Below, piece after piece: positions 38,358 to 47,449 of a DNA stretch of 64,000 bases; within the stretch, counting starts at the first letter, position 1; the number at the start of each line of letters is the position of its first letter. The notes below the pieces were generated by a model. That model was not told the DNA's origin. It searched no databases and saw only the letters and a program-made list of their open reading frames with translations. The position numbers were made by a program, and so were the translations under genes. The stretch is from Agrobacterium rosae (lineage in GTDB: Bacteria; Pseudomonadota; Alphaproteobacteria; Rhizobiales; Rhizobiaceae). Where the stretch lies: contig NZ_NXEJ01000005.1 in assembly GCF_002915175.1 (NCBI RefSeq), positions 124,001-188,000 on the forward strand, in the 5' to 3' direction.

Positions 38358-39968
38358 ATGTCCCTCACCCCGTTTTCCCGACGTTCCCTCATCAAGACAG
38401 CGGCCCTTTTGGCGGCGTCGACGACGCTTGTGCGTGCCGACGTTGCATGGGCTGCGAGTACAGGCGGGCGTCTCGTGGTGGCAGCGGATTCGGAGCCGAA
38501 GAACCTCAACCCCGCCATCGTTGCATCCAACGGCGTTTTCTACATTTCCAGCAAGATCATCGAGCCCTTGGCGGAAGCGTCCTTCAAGGGCAAGGTTGGG
38601 CTGGAGCCGCGCCTTGCCACCAGTTGGCAAGGGTCTGATGATGGCCTGAGTGCCACCTTCAAGCTGCGCGAAGGCGTGACATGGCATGATGGCAAGCCAT
38701 TCACCTCCGCAGACGTCGCCTTCTCGGCACTGTCTGTGTGGAAGCCTCTCCAGAATCTGGGGCGTCTCGTTTTCGCCAATTTGGAAACGGTCGATACGCC
38801 TGATGACCACACCGCGATCTTGCGCTTTTCCAAGCCGACACCATTCCAGCTGATCCGCAATGCCTTGCCTGTCGTTACCAGTGTCATTCCCAAACATCTC
38901 TATGAAGGCACGGATATCGCCACCAATCCGGCCAATACCAAACCCGTCGGTACCGGACCCTTCGTATTTGCGGAATACAAGCTAGGCGAATATTACCGCC
39001 TGACGCGCTACGATAAATATTGGGCCAAGGACGCGCCGAAGCTGGATGAAATCATCTACCGCGTGTTGCCGGATCGCGCAGGCGCTGCGTCCGCACTCGA
39101 GGCGGAAGAAATTCAGCTCGCCGCTTTCTCTGCCGTTCCGCTGTCTGATCTCGCCCGCATCGCCAAAGAACCCGGCCTCAAGGTCATCGCCGATGGCTAT
39201 GAGGCTTTGACCTATCAGCTGGTGGTGGAAATCAACCATCGCCGCAAGGAACTGGCCGACCTAAAGGTGCGCCAGGCCATCGCCCACGCCATCGACAAGA
39301 AGCTGGTGGTCGACACCGTCTTCCTGGGTTACGCCAGCATCTCCACCGGTCCGGTCCCCAAAAACGCACCGCAGTTCTTCACGTCTGACGTCGAGACCTA
39401 CCCCTTCGATGTGGACAAGGCCAATGCCCTCCTGGATGAGGCGGGTTACAAGCCCGATGCCGATGGCACACGCTTTTCGCTTAAGCTGCTGCCGGCACCC
39501 TATTTCAACGAGACCAAGCAGTTCGGGGCCTATCTGCGTCAGGCGCTGGCGGAAATCGGTATCAAGGCTGAGATCGTCAACAATGATTCCGCCGCGCATC
39601 AGAAGGCCGTCTATACGGATCACGCCTTCGATCTCGCCGTTGCACCGCCTGTCTTCCGGGGTGACCCTGCCATTTCGACCACCATCCTCGTCAAGTCAGG
39701 CACACCTGCCGGCGTCGGTTTCTCCAATCAGGGCGGCTATGAGAACAAGGAGCTGGATGCGCTGATCGATAAGGCCGCCGAGACTATCGATGAAAAGGCC
39801 CGCACCGAGCTTTACAAAGAGTTCCAGAAGAAGGTCACTGAGGACCTGCCGCTTATCAACGTCGCCGAATGGGGCTTCATCACCGTGGCGCGCGATACCG
39901 TTGAGAACGTGGCATCCAATCCGCGCTGGGCTGTCTCCAACTGGGCAGATACCGCCGTTCAGGGGTAA
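38358..39968 (+). CDS. ABC transporter substrate-binding protein, family 5 (Tat-exported)
   Basis: The periplasmic receptor of a peptide-type importer, 536 aa. The N-terminus carries a twin-arginine signal, SRRSLIKTAALLAAST, cut near AWA-ASTGG. The body shows family 5 signatures: SEPKNLNPAIVASNG, LEPRLATSWQ, FKLREGVTWHDGKPFTSADV and NPKVGTGPF-like KPVGTGPFVFAEY. ATG 38358 is chosen because the 25-residue upstream extension would mask the signal. It heads a six-gene operon ending in an aminotransferase. The ligand could be a peptide, an amino-sugar conjugate or another amine; it cannot be read from sequence. Confidence 0.92.
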   Translation: MSLTPFSRRSLIKTAALLAASTTLVRADVAWAASTGGRLVVAADSEPKNLNPAIVASNGVFYISSKIIEPLAEASFKGKVGLEPRLATSWQGSDDGLSATFKLREGVTWHDGKPFTSADVAFSALSVWKPLQNLGRLVFANLETVDTPDDHTAILRFSKPTPFQLIRNALPVVTSVIPKHLYEGTDIATNPANTKPVGTGPFVFAEYKLGEYYRLTRYDKYWAKDAPKLDEIIYRVLPDRAGAASALEAEEIQLAAFSAVPLSDLARIAKEPGLKVIADGYEALTYQLVVEINHRRKELADLKVRQAIAHAIDKKLVVDTVFLGYASISTGPVPKNAPQFFTSDVETYPFDVDKANALLDEAGYKPDADGTRFSLKLLPAPYFNETKQFGAYLRQALAEIGIKAEIVNNDSAAHQKAVYTDHAFDLAVAPPVFRGDPAISTTILVKSGTPAGVGFSNQGGYENKELDALIDKAAETIDEKARTELYKEFQKKVTEDLPLINVAEWGFITVARDTVENVASNPRWAVSNWADTAVQG

Positions 39969-39971
39969 ATA

Positions 39972-40958
39972 TTGAAAAGGGCAGCACGCATTTTACGCCG
40001 CAGATTGTTCAGCGCCATCCCGGTGCTGATCATCGTGCTTCTGCTGACGTTCCTGCTGCTCGAAAACGCGTCTGGCGATGCCGTCGATGCCTATCTCGTC
40101 TCCATCGGCGGCGGCGATGCGGCTCTTCGGGAGACATTGCGCGGTCAATACGGGCTGGACCAGTCCATGCTCGCACGGCTGTGGCTTTATCTCTCCTCCA
40201 TCGCCCGGCTGGATCTGGGCTGGTCCGTCGCCTTCGACCGCCCTGTCCTGTCGCTCATTGTGGAGCGGCTTCCCAACACGCTGTTGTTGATGGGCAGCGC
40301 CACCGTCCTTTCCTTTGCGCTCGGCTCGGCACTGGGCATCATCGCAGGTGCCAAGCCAGGCAGCGTGCAGGACCGGGCGCTGTCGACCGTGTCCCTGGCG
40401 CTTTACGCCATGCCCGGTTTCTGGCTGGGGCTGGTACTGGTCATCGCCTTCTCCGTCAAATTGCGCTGGCTGCCGACCTCCGGCATCGAGACAATCGCAT
40501 CCGGCAAGGAAGGGGTTGCGCGCGCCGTGGATATCGCGCGCCATCTCGTGCTTCCCGTTGCTAGTCTCGGTCTGATTTATCTGGCTCTGTTTCTACGCGT
40601 CATGCGCAGCGCCATGGCCGATATCTGGCGGCTGGATTTCGTCACCTTCGCCCGCTCCAAAGGCCTGTCACATGCCCGCATCGTCTTGCGGCACGTCGCG
40701 CGCAATGCGGCTCTTTCGCTCGTTACCGTTCTAGGTCTGCAGTCAGCAGCCATGCTGGGCGGCAGTGTCGTCATCGAAAGCGTTTTTGCCGTACCCGGTT
40801 TCGGCAGACTGGCGCAGGAAGCGGTGAGCGGACGCGACACGCCGTTGTTGATGGGCATCATCCTGACCAGCGCTGTTTTCGTCATCCTCGTCAATCTCAC
40901 CGTCGATCTGCTCTATGCCCTCCTCGATCCGCGCATCGGTGCGCAGGAGGCAAGCTGA
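39972..40958 (+). CDS. Peptide-type ABC transporter permease (DppB family)
   Basis: A permease of 328 aa with about six helices, beginning ILRRRLFSAIPVLIIVLLLTFLLLE. It has QYGLDQSMLARLWLYLSSIARLDLGWS and a coupling loop at RSKGLSHARIVLRHVARNA. The C-terminal DLLYALLDPRI is typical. The start is TTG 39972, with AGGGG 7 bases upstream and only three bases after the binding-protein stop. Confidence 0.9.
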   Translation: MKRAARILRRRLFSAIPVLIIVLLLTFLLLENASGDAVDAYLVSIGGGDAALRETLRGQYGLDQSMLARLWLYLSSIARLDLGWSVAFDRPVLSLIVERLPNTLLLMGSATVLSFALGSALGIIAGAKPGSVQDRALSTVSLALYAMPGFWLGLVLVIAFSVKLRWLPTSGIETIASGKEGVARAVDIARHLVLPVASLGLIYLALFLRVMRSAMADIWRLDFVTFARSKGLSHARIVLRHVARNAALSLVTVLGLQSAAMLGGSVVIESVFAVPGFGRLAQEAVSGRDTPLLMGIILTSAVFVILVNLTVDLLYALLDPRIGAQEAS

Positions 40959-41785
40959 TGCATATTCTCCGGCAAATCCCCCGCAGCCCGGAAGGCCTAA
41001 TCGGCCTTCTCGTTCTTCTCATCATCGCCGCAGCTGGCATCGCTGCACCTTTCCTCTTTCCGAAAGACCCGCTGACGATTGTCGGCGCACCGCTCATCGC
41101 GCCCTTCACAAACCCGACGCTACCCTTTGGCACGGACAGCCTAGGTCGGGATGTGCTGGCTGGCCTTTTCCACGGCGCGCGCGTCTCGCTGGCCGTCGGC
41201 ATCAGTGCGGCAGCAGCAGCTCTGGTCATCGGTGCTGTCATGGGTACGCTTGCCGGATTTGCAGGCGGCCTCATCGATGAAGCCCTGATGCGCGTCACCG
41301 ATGCCTTTCAGATCGTGCCGAGCTTCCTGCTGGCGCTCGCCTTCGTCAGCACCATCGGCGCATCGATCCCGGTCGTCATTCTCGCCATTGCGCTGGGTGC
41401 GTGGGCTGATCCGGCGCGGCTGACGCGGGCACAGGTTCTGTCCATCCGTGAGCGCGATTACGTCGCATCCGCCCGCGCCATCGGCATGCATCCGCTGGAA
41501 ATAGCCTTTCGTCAAATCCTGCCCAATGCGCTCGCTCCCATCATCGCCCTGGCCGCCATCATCGTCGCGGGTGCCATTCTCACCGAAGCGGCCCTGTCGT
41601 TTCTCGGCCTTGGAGACCCCAATGTCGTCACCTGGGGTTCGATGATATCGGAGGGACGCAACGTGCTGCGCTCCTCCCCTTTTCTTTCGATCATTCCCGG
41701 TATCGGGTTGGTGGTCACGGTTCTTGGCGTTTACCTGCTGGGCGAAGGCATAAACAAGGCATTGGCGGCAGAGGTGAAGCGATGA
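40958..41785 (+). CDS. Peptide-type ABC transporter permease (DppC family)
   Basis: The second permease, 275 aa. An anchor helix (LIGLLVLLIIAAAGIAAPFLF) is followed by the C-type signature LPFGTDSLGRDVLAGLFHGARV, the coupling loop SARAIGMHPLEIAFRQILPNALAP, and SFLGLGDPNVVTWGSMI. It starts with a one-base overlap (TGATG) with the upstream permease and ends overlapping the next ATPase by four bases. Confidence 0.9.
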   Translation: MHILRQIPRSPEGLIGLLVLLIIAAAGIAAPFLFPKDPLTIVGAPLIAPFTNPTLPFGTDSLGRDVLAGLFHGARVSLAVGISAAAAALVIGAVMGTLAGFAGGLIDEALMRVTDAFQIVPSFLLALAFVSTIGASIPVVILAIALGAWADPARLTRAQVLSIRERDYVASARAIGMHPLEIAFRQILPNALAPIIALAAIIVAGAILTEAALSFLGLGDPNVVTWGSMISEGRNVLRSSPFLSIIPGIGLVVTVLGVYLLGEGINKALAAEVKR

Positions 41786-42588
41786 GCCAACCACCGCTCT
41801 GCCGCATTGAAAACCTCTCTGTCACCTATGCCGGTGCAACCCACCTTGCGCTCGAAACAGTGTCCCTGTCGCTCTCGCGCCATCGTCGCCTCGCCATTAT
41901 CGGCGAAAGCGGCTCTGGCAAAAGTACCCTTGCGCGGCGGTTGGCCGGTCTCTTGCCAGCCAATGTAGCAACGTCCGGCAGAGTCATCTGGAACCCAGGT
42001 TCGGCGGTGGAAACCGATGCCGCCTTTCCCCGCGCCGGGCGTGATATCGGCTATGTCTTCCAGGACCCCGGTGCCAGCCTCAATCCGGTTCTCACCCTTG
42101 GCGAACAGGTCGCAGAAGGTGCCGTTCGCCACCTTAGCCTCTCGTGGAAGGAAGCGCTCGCCCATGCCCGTGATCTCCTAGAGCAGGTGCAGTTGCCGCA
42201 TCCTTCTTCCCTGCTGAAAGCCTACCCGCACCAGCTTTCCGGCGGCCAACGCCAGCGTGTCGCCATCGCTTGCGCCATCTCTGCTCGTCCTAAACTCCTC
42301 ATCGCCGATGAAGCGACAAGCGCACTCGACACCATCACACAGGCTGCCATAACCAGGCTTCTCGACAGGTTGGTGAGCGAAAACGGCATGACGCTGATTT
42401 TTATCACGCACGACATAGCGCTGGCCTCATCGCTGGCAGACGATATCGCGGTTCTGAAATCCGGCAAGCTGGTCGAAGCGGGCAAAGCCGCCTACGTCCT
42501 TTCGAACCCGGCAAACGCCTATACGAAGCGCCTGATCGCCGCCCATCTAGATCTCTCCACCCCCCGGCTGATAGAGAGCGTGTCGTGA
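41782..42588 (+). CDS. Peptide-type ABC transporter ATPase (DppD family)
   Basis: An ATPase of 268 aa. Walker [22 protein letters not shown], signature LSGGQRQRVAIACAI, Walker B LLIADEATSALD and switch ITHDI are seen. The Walker B has EATSALD instead of the usual EPTSALD, a common harmless variant. It starts within the permease stop (ATGA) and overlaps the next gene. Confidence 0.9.
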   Translation: MSQPPLCRIENLSVTYAGATHLALETVSLSLSRHRRLAIIGESGSGKSTLARRLAGLLPANVATSGRVIWNPGSAVETDAAFPRAGRDIGYVFQDPGASLNPVLTLGEQVAEGAVRHLSLSWKEALAHARDLLEQVQLPHPSSLLKAYPHQLSGGQRQRVAIACAISARPKLLIADEATSALDTITQAAITRLLDRLVSENGMTLIFITHDIALASSLADDIAVLKSGKLVEAGKAAYVLSNPANAYTKRLIAAHLDLSTPRLIESVS

Positions 42589-43385
42589 TGACACAGCTTC
42601 TCTCGGTTGAAGGATTATCCAAGACGTACACCACGCAAGGTCGTATCACCCACGCCGTGCGCGACGTGTCCTTCTCCCTTGCCCAAGGTGAAACGCTGGG
42701 GTTGGCCGGGCCTTCCGGCTGCGGCAAGTCATCGCTGGCCCGCTTGGTCATGCGGTTGACCGAACCGGATGCAGGTAGCATCCGTTTTCAAGACCAGAAC
42801 TGGCGCGCCCTCTCCGGCCAGCCGCTTCGCCACGCAAGGCGGCACATGCAGATGGTGTTTCAGGATACCCATGCCGCCTTCAACCCGCGTTCCACGGTCG
42901 CAACAGTGATCGATGAGCCGCTGCGCATCCACCACATCACGCCACCGAAAGATCGCCCTGCCGAAATTGCAGGCTTGCTGGAGCGCGTCGGTCTGCCGGG
43001 CGATTTCGCCAGCCGTCCCGTGCTGGAACTCTCCGGCGGCCAGCGCCAGCGCGTGGCAATCGCGCGTGCGCTCAGCACGCAGCCAGCGCTTCTGGTGATG
43101 GATGAAGCCGTATCCGCGCTCGATGTTTCCGTACGCGCACAAATTCTTGAATTGCTCGTTTCCATTCAAAGGCAAACCGGCCTTGCCTGCCTGTTCGTCT
43201 CCCACGACATTGCCGTCATCCGCGCCGTTTGCCACCGGGTCGCCATCATGGAGGCGGGCAGCATCGTCGAGTATGGTGAAACGCAACGCATCGTTTCCGC
43301 CCCACAATCTGAGACCGCGCAACGCCTGATCGCGGCAACGCAGACCCTGCGCAACAAAGAGGAGCCCGACCGTGCCCAACCGTGA
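42588..43385 (+). CDS. Peptide-type ABC transporter ATPase (DppF family)
   Basis: The second ATPase, 265 aa. Walker A GPSGCGKSS, MVFQDTHAAFNPRSTV, signature LSGGQRQRVAIARAL, Walker B LLVMDEAVSALD and switch VSHDI are intact. ATG 42588 overlaps the upstream stop by one base (TGATG); a GTG at 42585 is possible. The last 14 bases overlap the aminotransferase gene, so all six genes should be made from one message. Confidence 0.9.
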   Translation: MTQLLSVEGLSKTYTTQGRITHAVRDVSFSLAQGETLGLAGPSGCGKSSLARLVMRLTEPDAGSIRFQDQNWRALSGQPLRHARRHMQMVFQDTHAAFNPRSTVATVIDEPLRIHHITPPKDRPAEIAGLLERVGLPGDFASRPVLELSGGQRQRVAIARALSTQPALLVMDEAVSALDVSVRAQILELLVSIQRQTGLACLFVSHDIAVIRAVCHRVAIMEAGSIVEYGETQRIVSAPQSETAQRLIAATQTLRNKEEPDRAQP

Positions 43386-44481
43386 CTGGAGCCATCTGCT
43401 CGATATTCCCACCTTTCCGGCAGAAAATTATGCCGTTCTGGCAGATCGGCTGGGCGCACTTATGGGCACGAAAAACGATGTGCTGCTGATCCAGGCGGAG
43501 GCGGTTCTGGCGCTGGAAGCCGTGGCAACCAGTCTTGCGCATCCCGGCCTGAAAGCGCTCAACATCGTCACCAGCCCCTATGGAACGTGGTTTGGAAACT
43601 GGCTGGCAAAGGGTGGCGCCGATGTCATCAATCTCACTGCACCGGCTGCGCAACCTATTACGCTGGAGGCCGTCAAAGCCGGGCTTGAACGTCACCCTGA
43701 TATCCACATCCTGTCCCTCGTTCACGCGGAATCGGCAAGCGGCATTCTCAACCCGCTGGAAGAGATCTCGGCACTGGCCAGAGAACGTGGCATTCTCACC
43801 ATTGTCGATACCGTCGCCTCCGTCGGCGGCCATGCGCTGGACGTGGACAGTCTCGGCATCGATATTGCCGTCATCGGACCGCAGAAAGCGTTGGCGGGAA
43901 CAGCTGGGCTCTCGGCTATATCAGTCAGCAAAAAAGCCTGGACCCTGTTGCAACACGACAAAGCGCCGCGCATCTCCATGCTCTCCCTGCTCGATCAGAA
44001 GGAACAATGGCTCGATCTGGGCCGCCACGCTCTGCCCGGCACGCCCGCTCCGCTGGAATTCTTCGCGCTGCAAGCCGCGCTCGACAGGGTCGAAGCTGAG
44101 GGCATCGGGCAAGTGCAAAAGCGGCATCAATTGGCGCGACAGGCCACGCGGGCCGGACTTCTGGCGCTGGGTGCACAGCTATGGGTGCCGAACCCACTTT
44201 CATCGGCCCTCGTCACCACCGCCGTTCTGCCGCCCGACATAGACCGACAGACATTTCTGTCGCGTCGAAATATTGCTGGTGCTGATATAACGGCAGGCGT
44301 CGGCCCCGGCACCGAACGCCTCGTTCGCCTCAACCATACTGGCCAACGCGCAACTGAAGAGGCGGTGCTGGCAAACCTCACAGCATTTTCGCAGGCACTG
44401 GATGCTAACGGCCATGCAAACGATCTCGAAAAGACTCTCGAAATCGCCACTGAAATCTACCGCTCAGCCGCGCCGCTTTAA
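43372..44481 (+). CDS. Class V pyridoxal-phosphate aminotransferase
   Basis: A PLP enzyme of 369 aa from the serine/alanine/ureidoglycine-glyoxylate group. The cofactor Lys is in IGPQKALAGTAGLSA, preceded by the phosphate-side Asp in ILTIVDTVASVGGHALDV and SLVHAESASGILNPLEE. It begins at GTG 43372 inside the end of the ATPase gene. Coupling to an ABC importer suggests it deaminates the imported compound, for instance an amino acid, ureide or amine. The exact substrate is unknown; classification within the group is by memory of the motifs. Confidence 0.85.
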   Translation: MPNRDWSHLLDIPTFPAENYAVLADRLGALMGTKNDVLLIQAEAVLALEAVATSLAHPGLKALNIVTSPYGTWFGNWLAKGGADVINLTAPAAQPITLEAVKAGLERHPDIHILSLVHAESASGILNPLEEISALARERGILTIVDTVASVGGHALDVDSLGIDIAVIGPQKALAGTAGLSAISVSKKAWTLLQHDKAPRISMLSLLDQKEQWLDLGRHALPGTPAPLEFFALQAALDRVEAEGIGQVQKRHQLARQATRAGLLALGAQLWVPNPLSSALVTTAVLPPDIDRQTFLSRRNIAGADITAGVGPGTERLVRLNHTGQRATEEAVLANLTAFSQALDANGHANDLEKTLEIATEIYRSAAPL

Positions 44482-44654
44482 AACTGCTGTGTTATTACCA
44501 AGGAATGAAGCTCTGCAAATTAGCAGATTCCAGAAATGAATCTCTCAAACGTCCCCACATCAGTAACAGACTAATTCCCTCAGCAATCTTGACGAAATCG
44601 TGGCAACGCGCGAATATTTACACCTCGTTAAATATTGTGACAATGAGGGACAAA

Positions 44655-44837
44655 ATGGTAGCTGGCTTTAATATGCTCTCCTTCGACCTGTTCGGTCTCG
44701 GTCGCAAGGCGCAGGAAGAAAAGCTGAAACGCGAAAGCGGCTTTAACTCGGAACCCAAAAGCAAGGATGATTCCGAGCAGCACGACCGGGATCAGGAACA
44801 TGAGTTGTTCTTCTGGTCGCTGTATCCGGTGATTTAG
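44655..44837 (+). CDS. Small charged protein, unknown function
   Basis: A 60-residue frame starting at ATG 44655 with GAGGGA just upstream. It begins with a short hydrophobic stretch (MVAGFNMLSFDLFGLG), then a highly charged middle rich in Lys, Glu and Asp, and ends HELFFWSLYPVI. The frame is open back to 44505, but the earlier part has no good ribosome site. I recognise no family. Composition and ribosome site favour a real gene, but evidence is thin. Confidence 0.45.
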   Translation: MVAGFNMLSFDLFGLGRKAQEEKLKRESGFNSEPKSKDDSEQHDRDQEHELFFWSLYPVI

Positions 44838-44871
44838 GGAGCTTCATTAAGTAGGTAAGGGCAGCGTGTGT

Positions 44872-45039
44872 GGCTCACCCCCCTCTGCCCTGCCGGGCAT
44901 CTCCCACTCAAGGGGGGAGATCGAATCGCGGGGGAGCCCCCGGTAGTATCAAGCGATGCGAATAAGGCGACTAGCTGGCGTCTTGCTAATCTCCCCCCTT
45001 GAGGGGGAGATGCCCGGCAGGGCAGAGGGGGGGTAAGCC
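44872..45039. repeat. Foldback intergenic repeat, MITE-like
   Basis: Two arms of about 45-50 bases (44872-44921 and 44989-45039) are inverted copies with very few mismatches. The arms contain CTCTGCCCTGCCGGGCATCT. The spacer has its own hairpin, CGGGGG-AG-CCCCCG (44929-44942). No coding frame. I recall closely similar GCCCTGCCGGGCATCTCCC elements scattered in rhizobial genomes. No target duplication is obvious. Confidence 0.8.
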
Positions 45040-45090
45040 GTACCCTCCGTCCCGAACCGTAACTGTGACCCAACCACCGTCACGCCGAGA

Positions 45091-46278
45091 TCACAACTTC
45101 ACCCAACCGCCATTCTGCTTGGACGAAGCGATGCATGCCTCGACAAAAGCGACGCCTTTCACACCATCATCGATGGTGGGATAAGCCACAGCCTTATCCA
45201 ACGCAGTACCACCACGCCGCGCCTCGATGGCATTAGCGGCTTCCGTGTAGATCGTCGCGAAAGCTTCGAGGTAACCTTCAGGGTGACCAGATGGAATGCG
45301 GCTGACGCGGGCCGCGGCCGCTCCGGCTCCTGCACCACCACGGGTGATCAGTTGCTTGGGCTCGCCCAGCTTGGTGAACCACAGATAGTTCGGGTCGGCC
45401 TGCGTCCACTCGATGCCAGCCTTGGTGCCGTAGACGCGCACCTTCAGGCCGTTTTCATTGCCCACAGCCACCTGACTGCACCAAAGCAGACCCTTGGCGG
45501 GTGCTTTGCCATCCTTGGCCTTGAAGCGCAGCATGACGTGAGCGTTATCGTCAAGACGACGTCCCTCTACGAACGTATGCACATCCGCCGCAAGCTCTTC
45601 GGCCTCGAGCCCGGAAATGAAGCAGCCGAGATTGTAAGCATGCGTGCCGATATCACCGGTAGAGCCACCTGCGCCGGATTGGGCGGGGTCGGTGCGCCAC
45701 ACGGCCTGCTTGGCACCGGTCTGCTCGACGGGTTCCGCCAGCCAGTCCTGCGGATATTCCATCTGCACCAGGCGGATATCACCCAACTCGCCAGTTTCCA
45801 CCAGTTCGCGCGCATGGCGCGCCATGGGGTAGCCAGTGTAATTATGCGTCAGCACGAACAGGGCATCAGCCTTATCGGCAACCGCTTTCAGCTTCTTGGC
45901 ATCCTCCAGATTGGAGGTCAGCGGCTTGTCGCAGATGACATGGATGCCGCGTTCCAGAAAAGCTTTCGCCGCCGGGTAGTGCACATGGTTGGGCGTGACG
46001 ATGGAAACAGCCTGAATGCCATCCGGTCGTGCTGCTTCCTTTTCCGCCATCTCTTCGAAAGAGCCATAGCAGCGGTCTTCGTCCAGACCCAGTTCCAGAC
46101 CGGATGCCTGGGACTTCTCCGGTGTCGAGGACAGCGCCCCCGCCACCAGCTCAAACCGGTTGTCCAGCCGCGCCGCCATGCGGTGCACACCGCCGATGAA
46201 CGCGCCGGAGCCACCGCCCACCATGCCGAGGCGAATGCGCGCATTGGCCTTATCGGTTGTCTTTCCTTCGATCGTCAT
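45091..46278 (-). CDS. Gfo/Idh/MocA-family NAD(P)-dependent dehydrogenase
   Basis: A 395-residue oxidoreductase. The N-terminal Rossmann fold begins RLGMVGGGSGAFIGGVHRMAA. The catalytic family Lys is in HVICDKPLTSNLEDAKKL, and a second conserved patch is GGSTGDIGTHAYNLGCFISG, whose Asp and His are the usual substrate-site residues. It lies 15 bases downstream of the TIM-barrel isomerase gene and probably shares its message. Family members oxidise sugars, inositols or glycosides, often at C2 or C3. The exact substrate is unknown. Confidence 0.9.
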   Translation of the reverse strand: MTIEGKTTDKANARIRLGMVGGGSGAFIGGVHRMAARLDNRFELVAGALSSTPEKSQASGLELGLDEDRCYGSFEEMAEKEAARPDGIQAVSIVTPNHVHYPAAKAFLERGIHVICDKPLTSNLEDAKKLKAVADKADALFVLTHNYTGYPMARHARELVETGELGDIRLVQMEYPQDWLAEPVEQTGAKQAVWRTDPAQSGAGGSTGDIGTHAYNLGCFISGLEAEELAADVHTFVEGRRLDDNAHVMLRFKAKDGKAPAKGLLWCSQVAVGNENGLKVRVYGTKAGIEWTQADPNYLWFTKLGEPKQLITRGGAGAGAAAARVSRIPSGHPEGYLEAFATIYTEAANAIEARRGGTALDKAVAYPTIDDGVKGVAFVEACIASSKQNGGWVKL

Positions 46279-46293
46279 TTTGTTTCCTCGGAT

Positions 46294-47349
46294 TTATGAA
46301 AGGCCGAGCATGCGGCGGTTGGCGGCATCGTCCGTGCCTGATGATGCGAAGTCGTCGAAGGCTTTTTCGGTGACGCGAATGATATGCGCCTTGACGAATT
46401 CGGAGCCTTCGGCAGCACCGTCTTCCGGGTGCTTCAGCGCGCATTCCCATTCAACCACGGCCCAGCCATCGAAATCATTGGCGGCCATTTTCGAGAAGAC
46501 CGCGCCGAAATCCACCTGCCCGTCGCCCAACGAGCGGAAGCGTCCAGCCCGCTCGACCCAGCCCTGATAGCCGCCATAAACGCCCTGGCGACCCGTCGGG
46601 TTGAACTCGGCATCCTTGACGTGGAACATCTTGATGCGGTCTTTGTAGATGTCGATATTGTCGAGATAATCCAGGCACTGCAGCACGTAATGCGAGGGGT
46701 CGTAGAGCATGTTGGCACGGCTATGGTTCTTCACGCGCTCCAGGAACATCTCGAAGGTTACGCCGTCATGCAGGTCTTCGCCGGGGTGAATTTCGTAGCA
46801 GACGTCAACGCCCTGCTCATCGGCATAATCGAGGATTGGCGTCCAGCGTTTGGCAAGCTCGTCAAACGCGGCTTCCACCAGACCGGCAGGGCGCTGCGGC
46901 CATGGATAGATGAACGGCCATGCGAGTGCGCCGGAGAAGGTCGCATGGGCATTGATGCCCAGATTGCGTGATGCCTTGAGCGCAAGCTTGACCTGCTCCA
47001 CCGCCCATTCCTGACGTGCTTTCGGGTTGCCACGCACTTCAGGTGCGGCAAAACCGTCAAAGGCTTCGTCATAGGCTGGATGCACTGCCACCAGCTGGCC
47101 TTGCAGATGGGTGGAGAGCTCGGTCACCTCAACGCCGTTCTGGCGCGCGACACCGGCGAACTCGTCGCAATAATCCTTGGATTCGGCTGCTTTTTTCAGG
47201 TCTATCAACTGTCCGGCCCAAGTTGGAACCTGCACGCCGAGATAACCCTTCTCCGCCGCCCACTTGGTAATGCCGTCCCACGTATTGAACGGTGCAGCAT
47301 CGCCCGCAAACTGACCGAGGAAAAGTCCCGGCCCCTTGATCGTCTTCAT
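46294..47349 (-). CDS. Sugar phosphate isomerase/epimerase-type TIM-barrel protein
   Basis: A 351-residue protein of the xylose-isomerase-like (AP-endonuclease 2) fold. Metal ligands expected in the family are seen as Glu in VCYEIHPGED, Asp/His in LYDPSHY, His in MFHVKDAEF and Glu in AVVEWECAL. Members act as ketose epimerases, inosose dehydratases or 3-keto-glycoside lyases. It is followed by the Gfo/Idh gene; such pairs often catalyse successive steps on one sugar. The reaction here is open. Confidence 0.88.
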   Translation of the reverse strand: MKTIKGPGLFLGQFAGDAAPFNTWDGITKWAAEKGYLGVQVPTWAGQLIDLKKAAESKDYCDEFAGVARQNGVEVTELSTHLQGQLVAVHPAYDEAFDGFAAPEVRGNPKARQEWAVEQVKLALKASRNLGINAHATFSGALAWPFIYPWPQRPAGLVEAAFDELAKRWTPILDYADEQGVDVCYEIHPGEDLHDGVTFEMFLERVKNHSRANMLYDPSHYVLQCLDYLDNIDIYKDRIKMFHVKDAEFNPTGRQGVYGGYQGWVERAGRFRSLGDGQVDFGAVFSKMAANDFDGWAVVEWECALKHPEDGAAEGSEFVKAHIIRVTEKAFDDFASSGTDDAANRRMLGLS

Positions 47350-47449
47350 GAATTACTCCTCCTGCATCGATACAGTTCAGCGGTTACAGCCTCCACCCGC
47401 CACCGGCGCACAAGCTAACCGCTGATAAATTTCGTGCAACCCTCAATCA

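Noticed and set aside
44872-45039. Foldback repeat considered as an insertion sequence
   Set aside because: No transposase frame and no clear target duplication; listed as a noncoding repeat instead.
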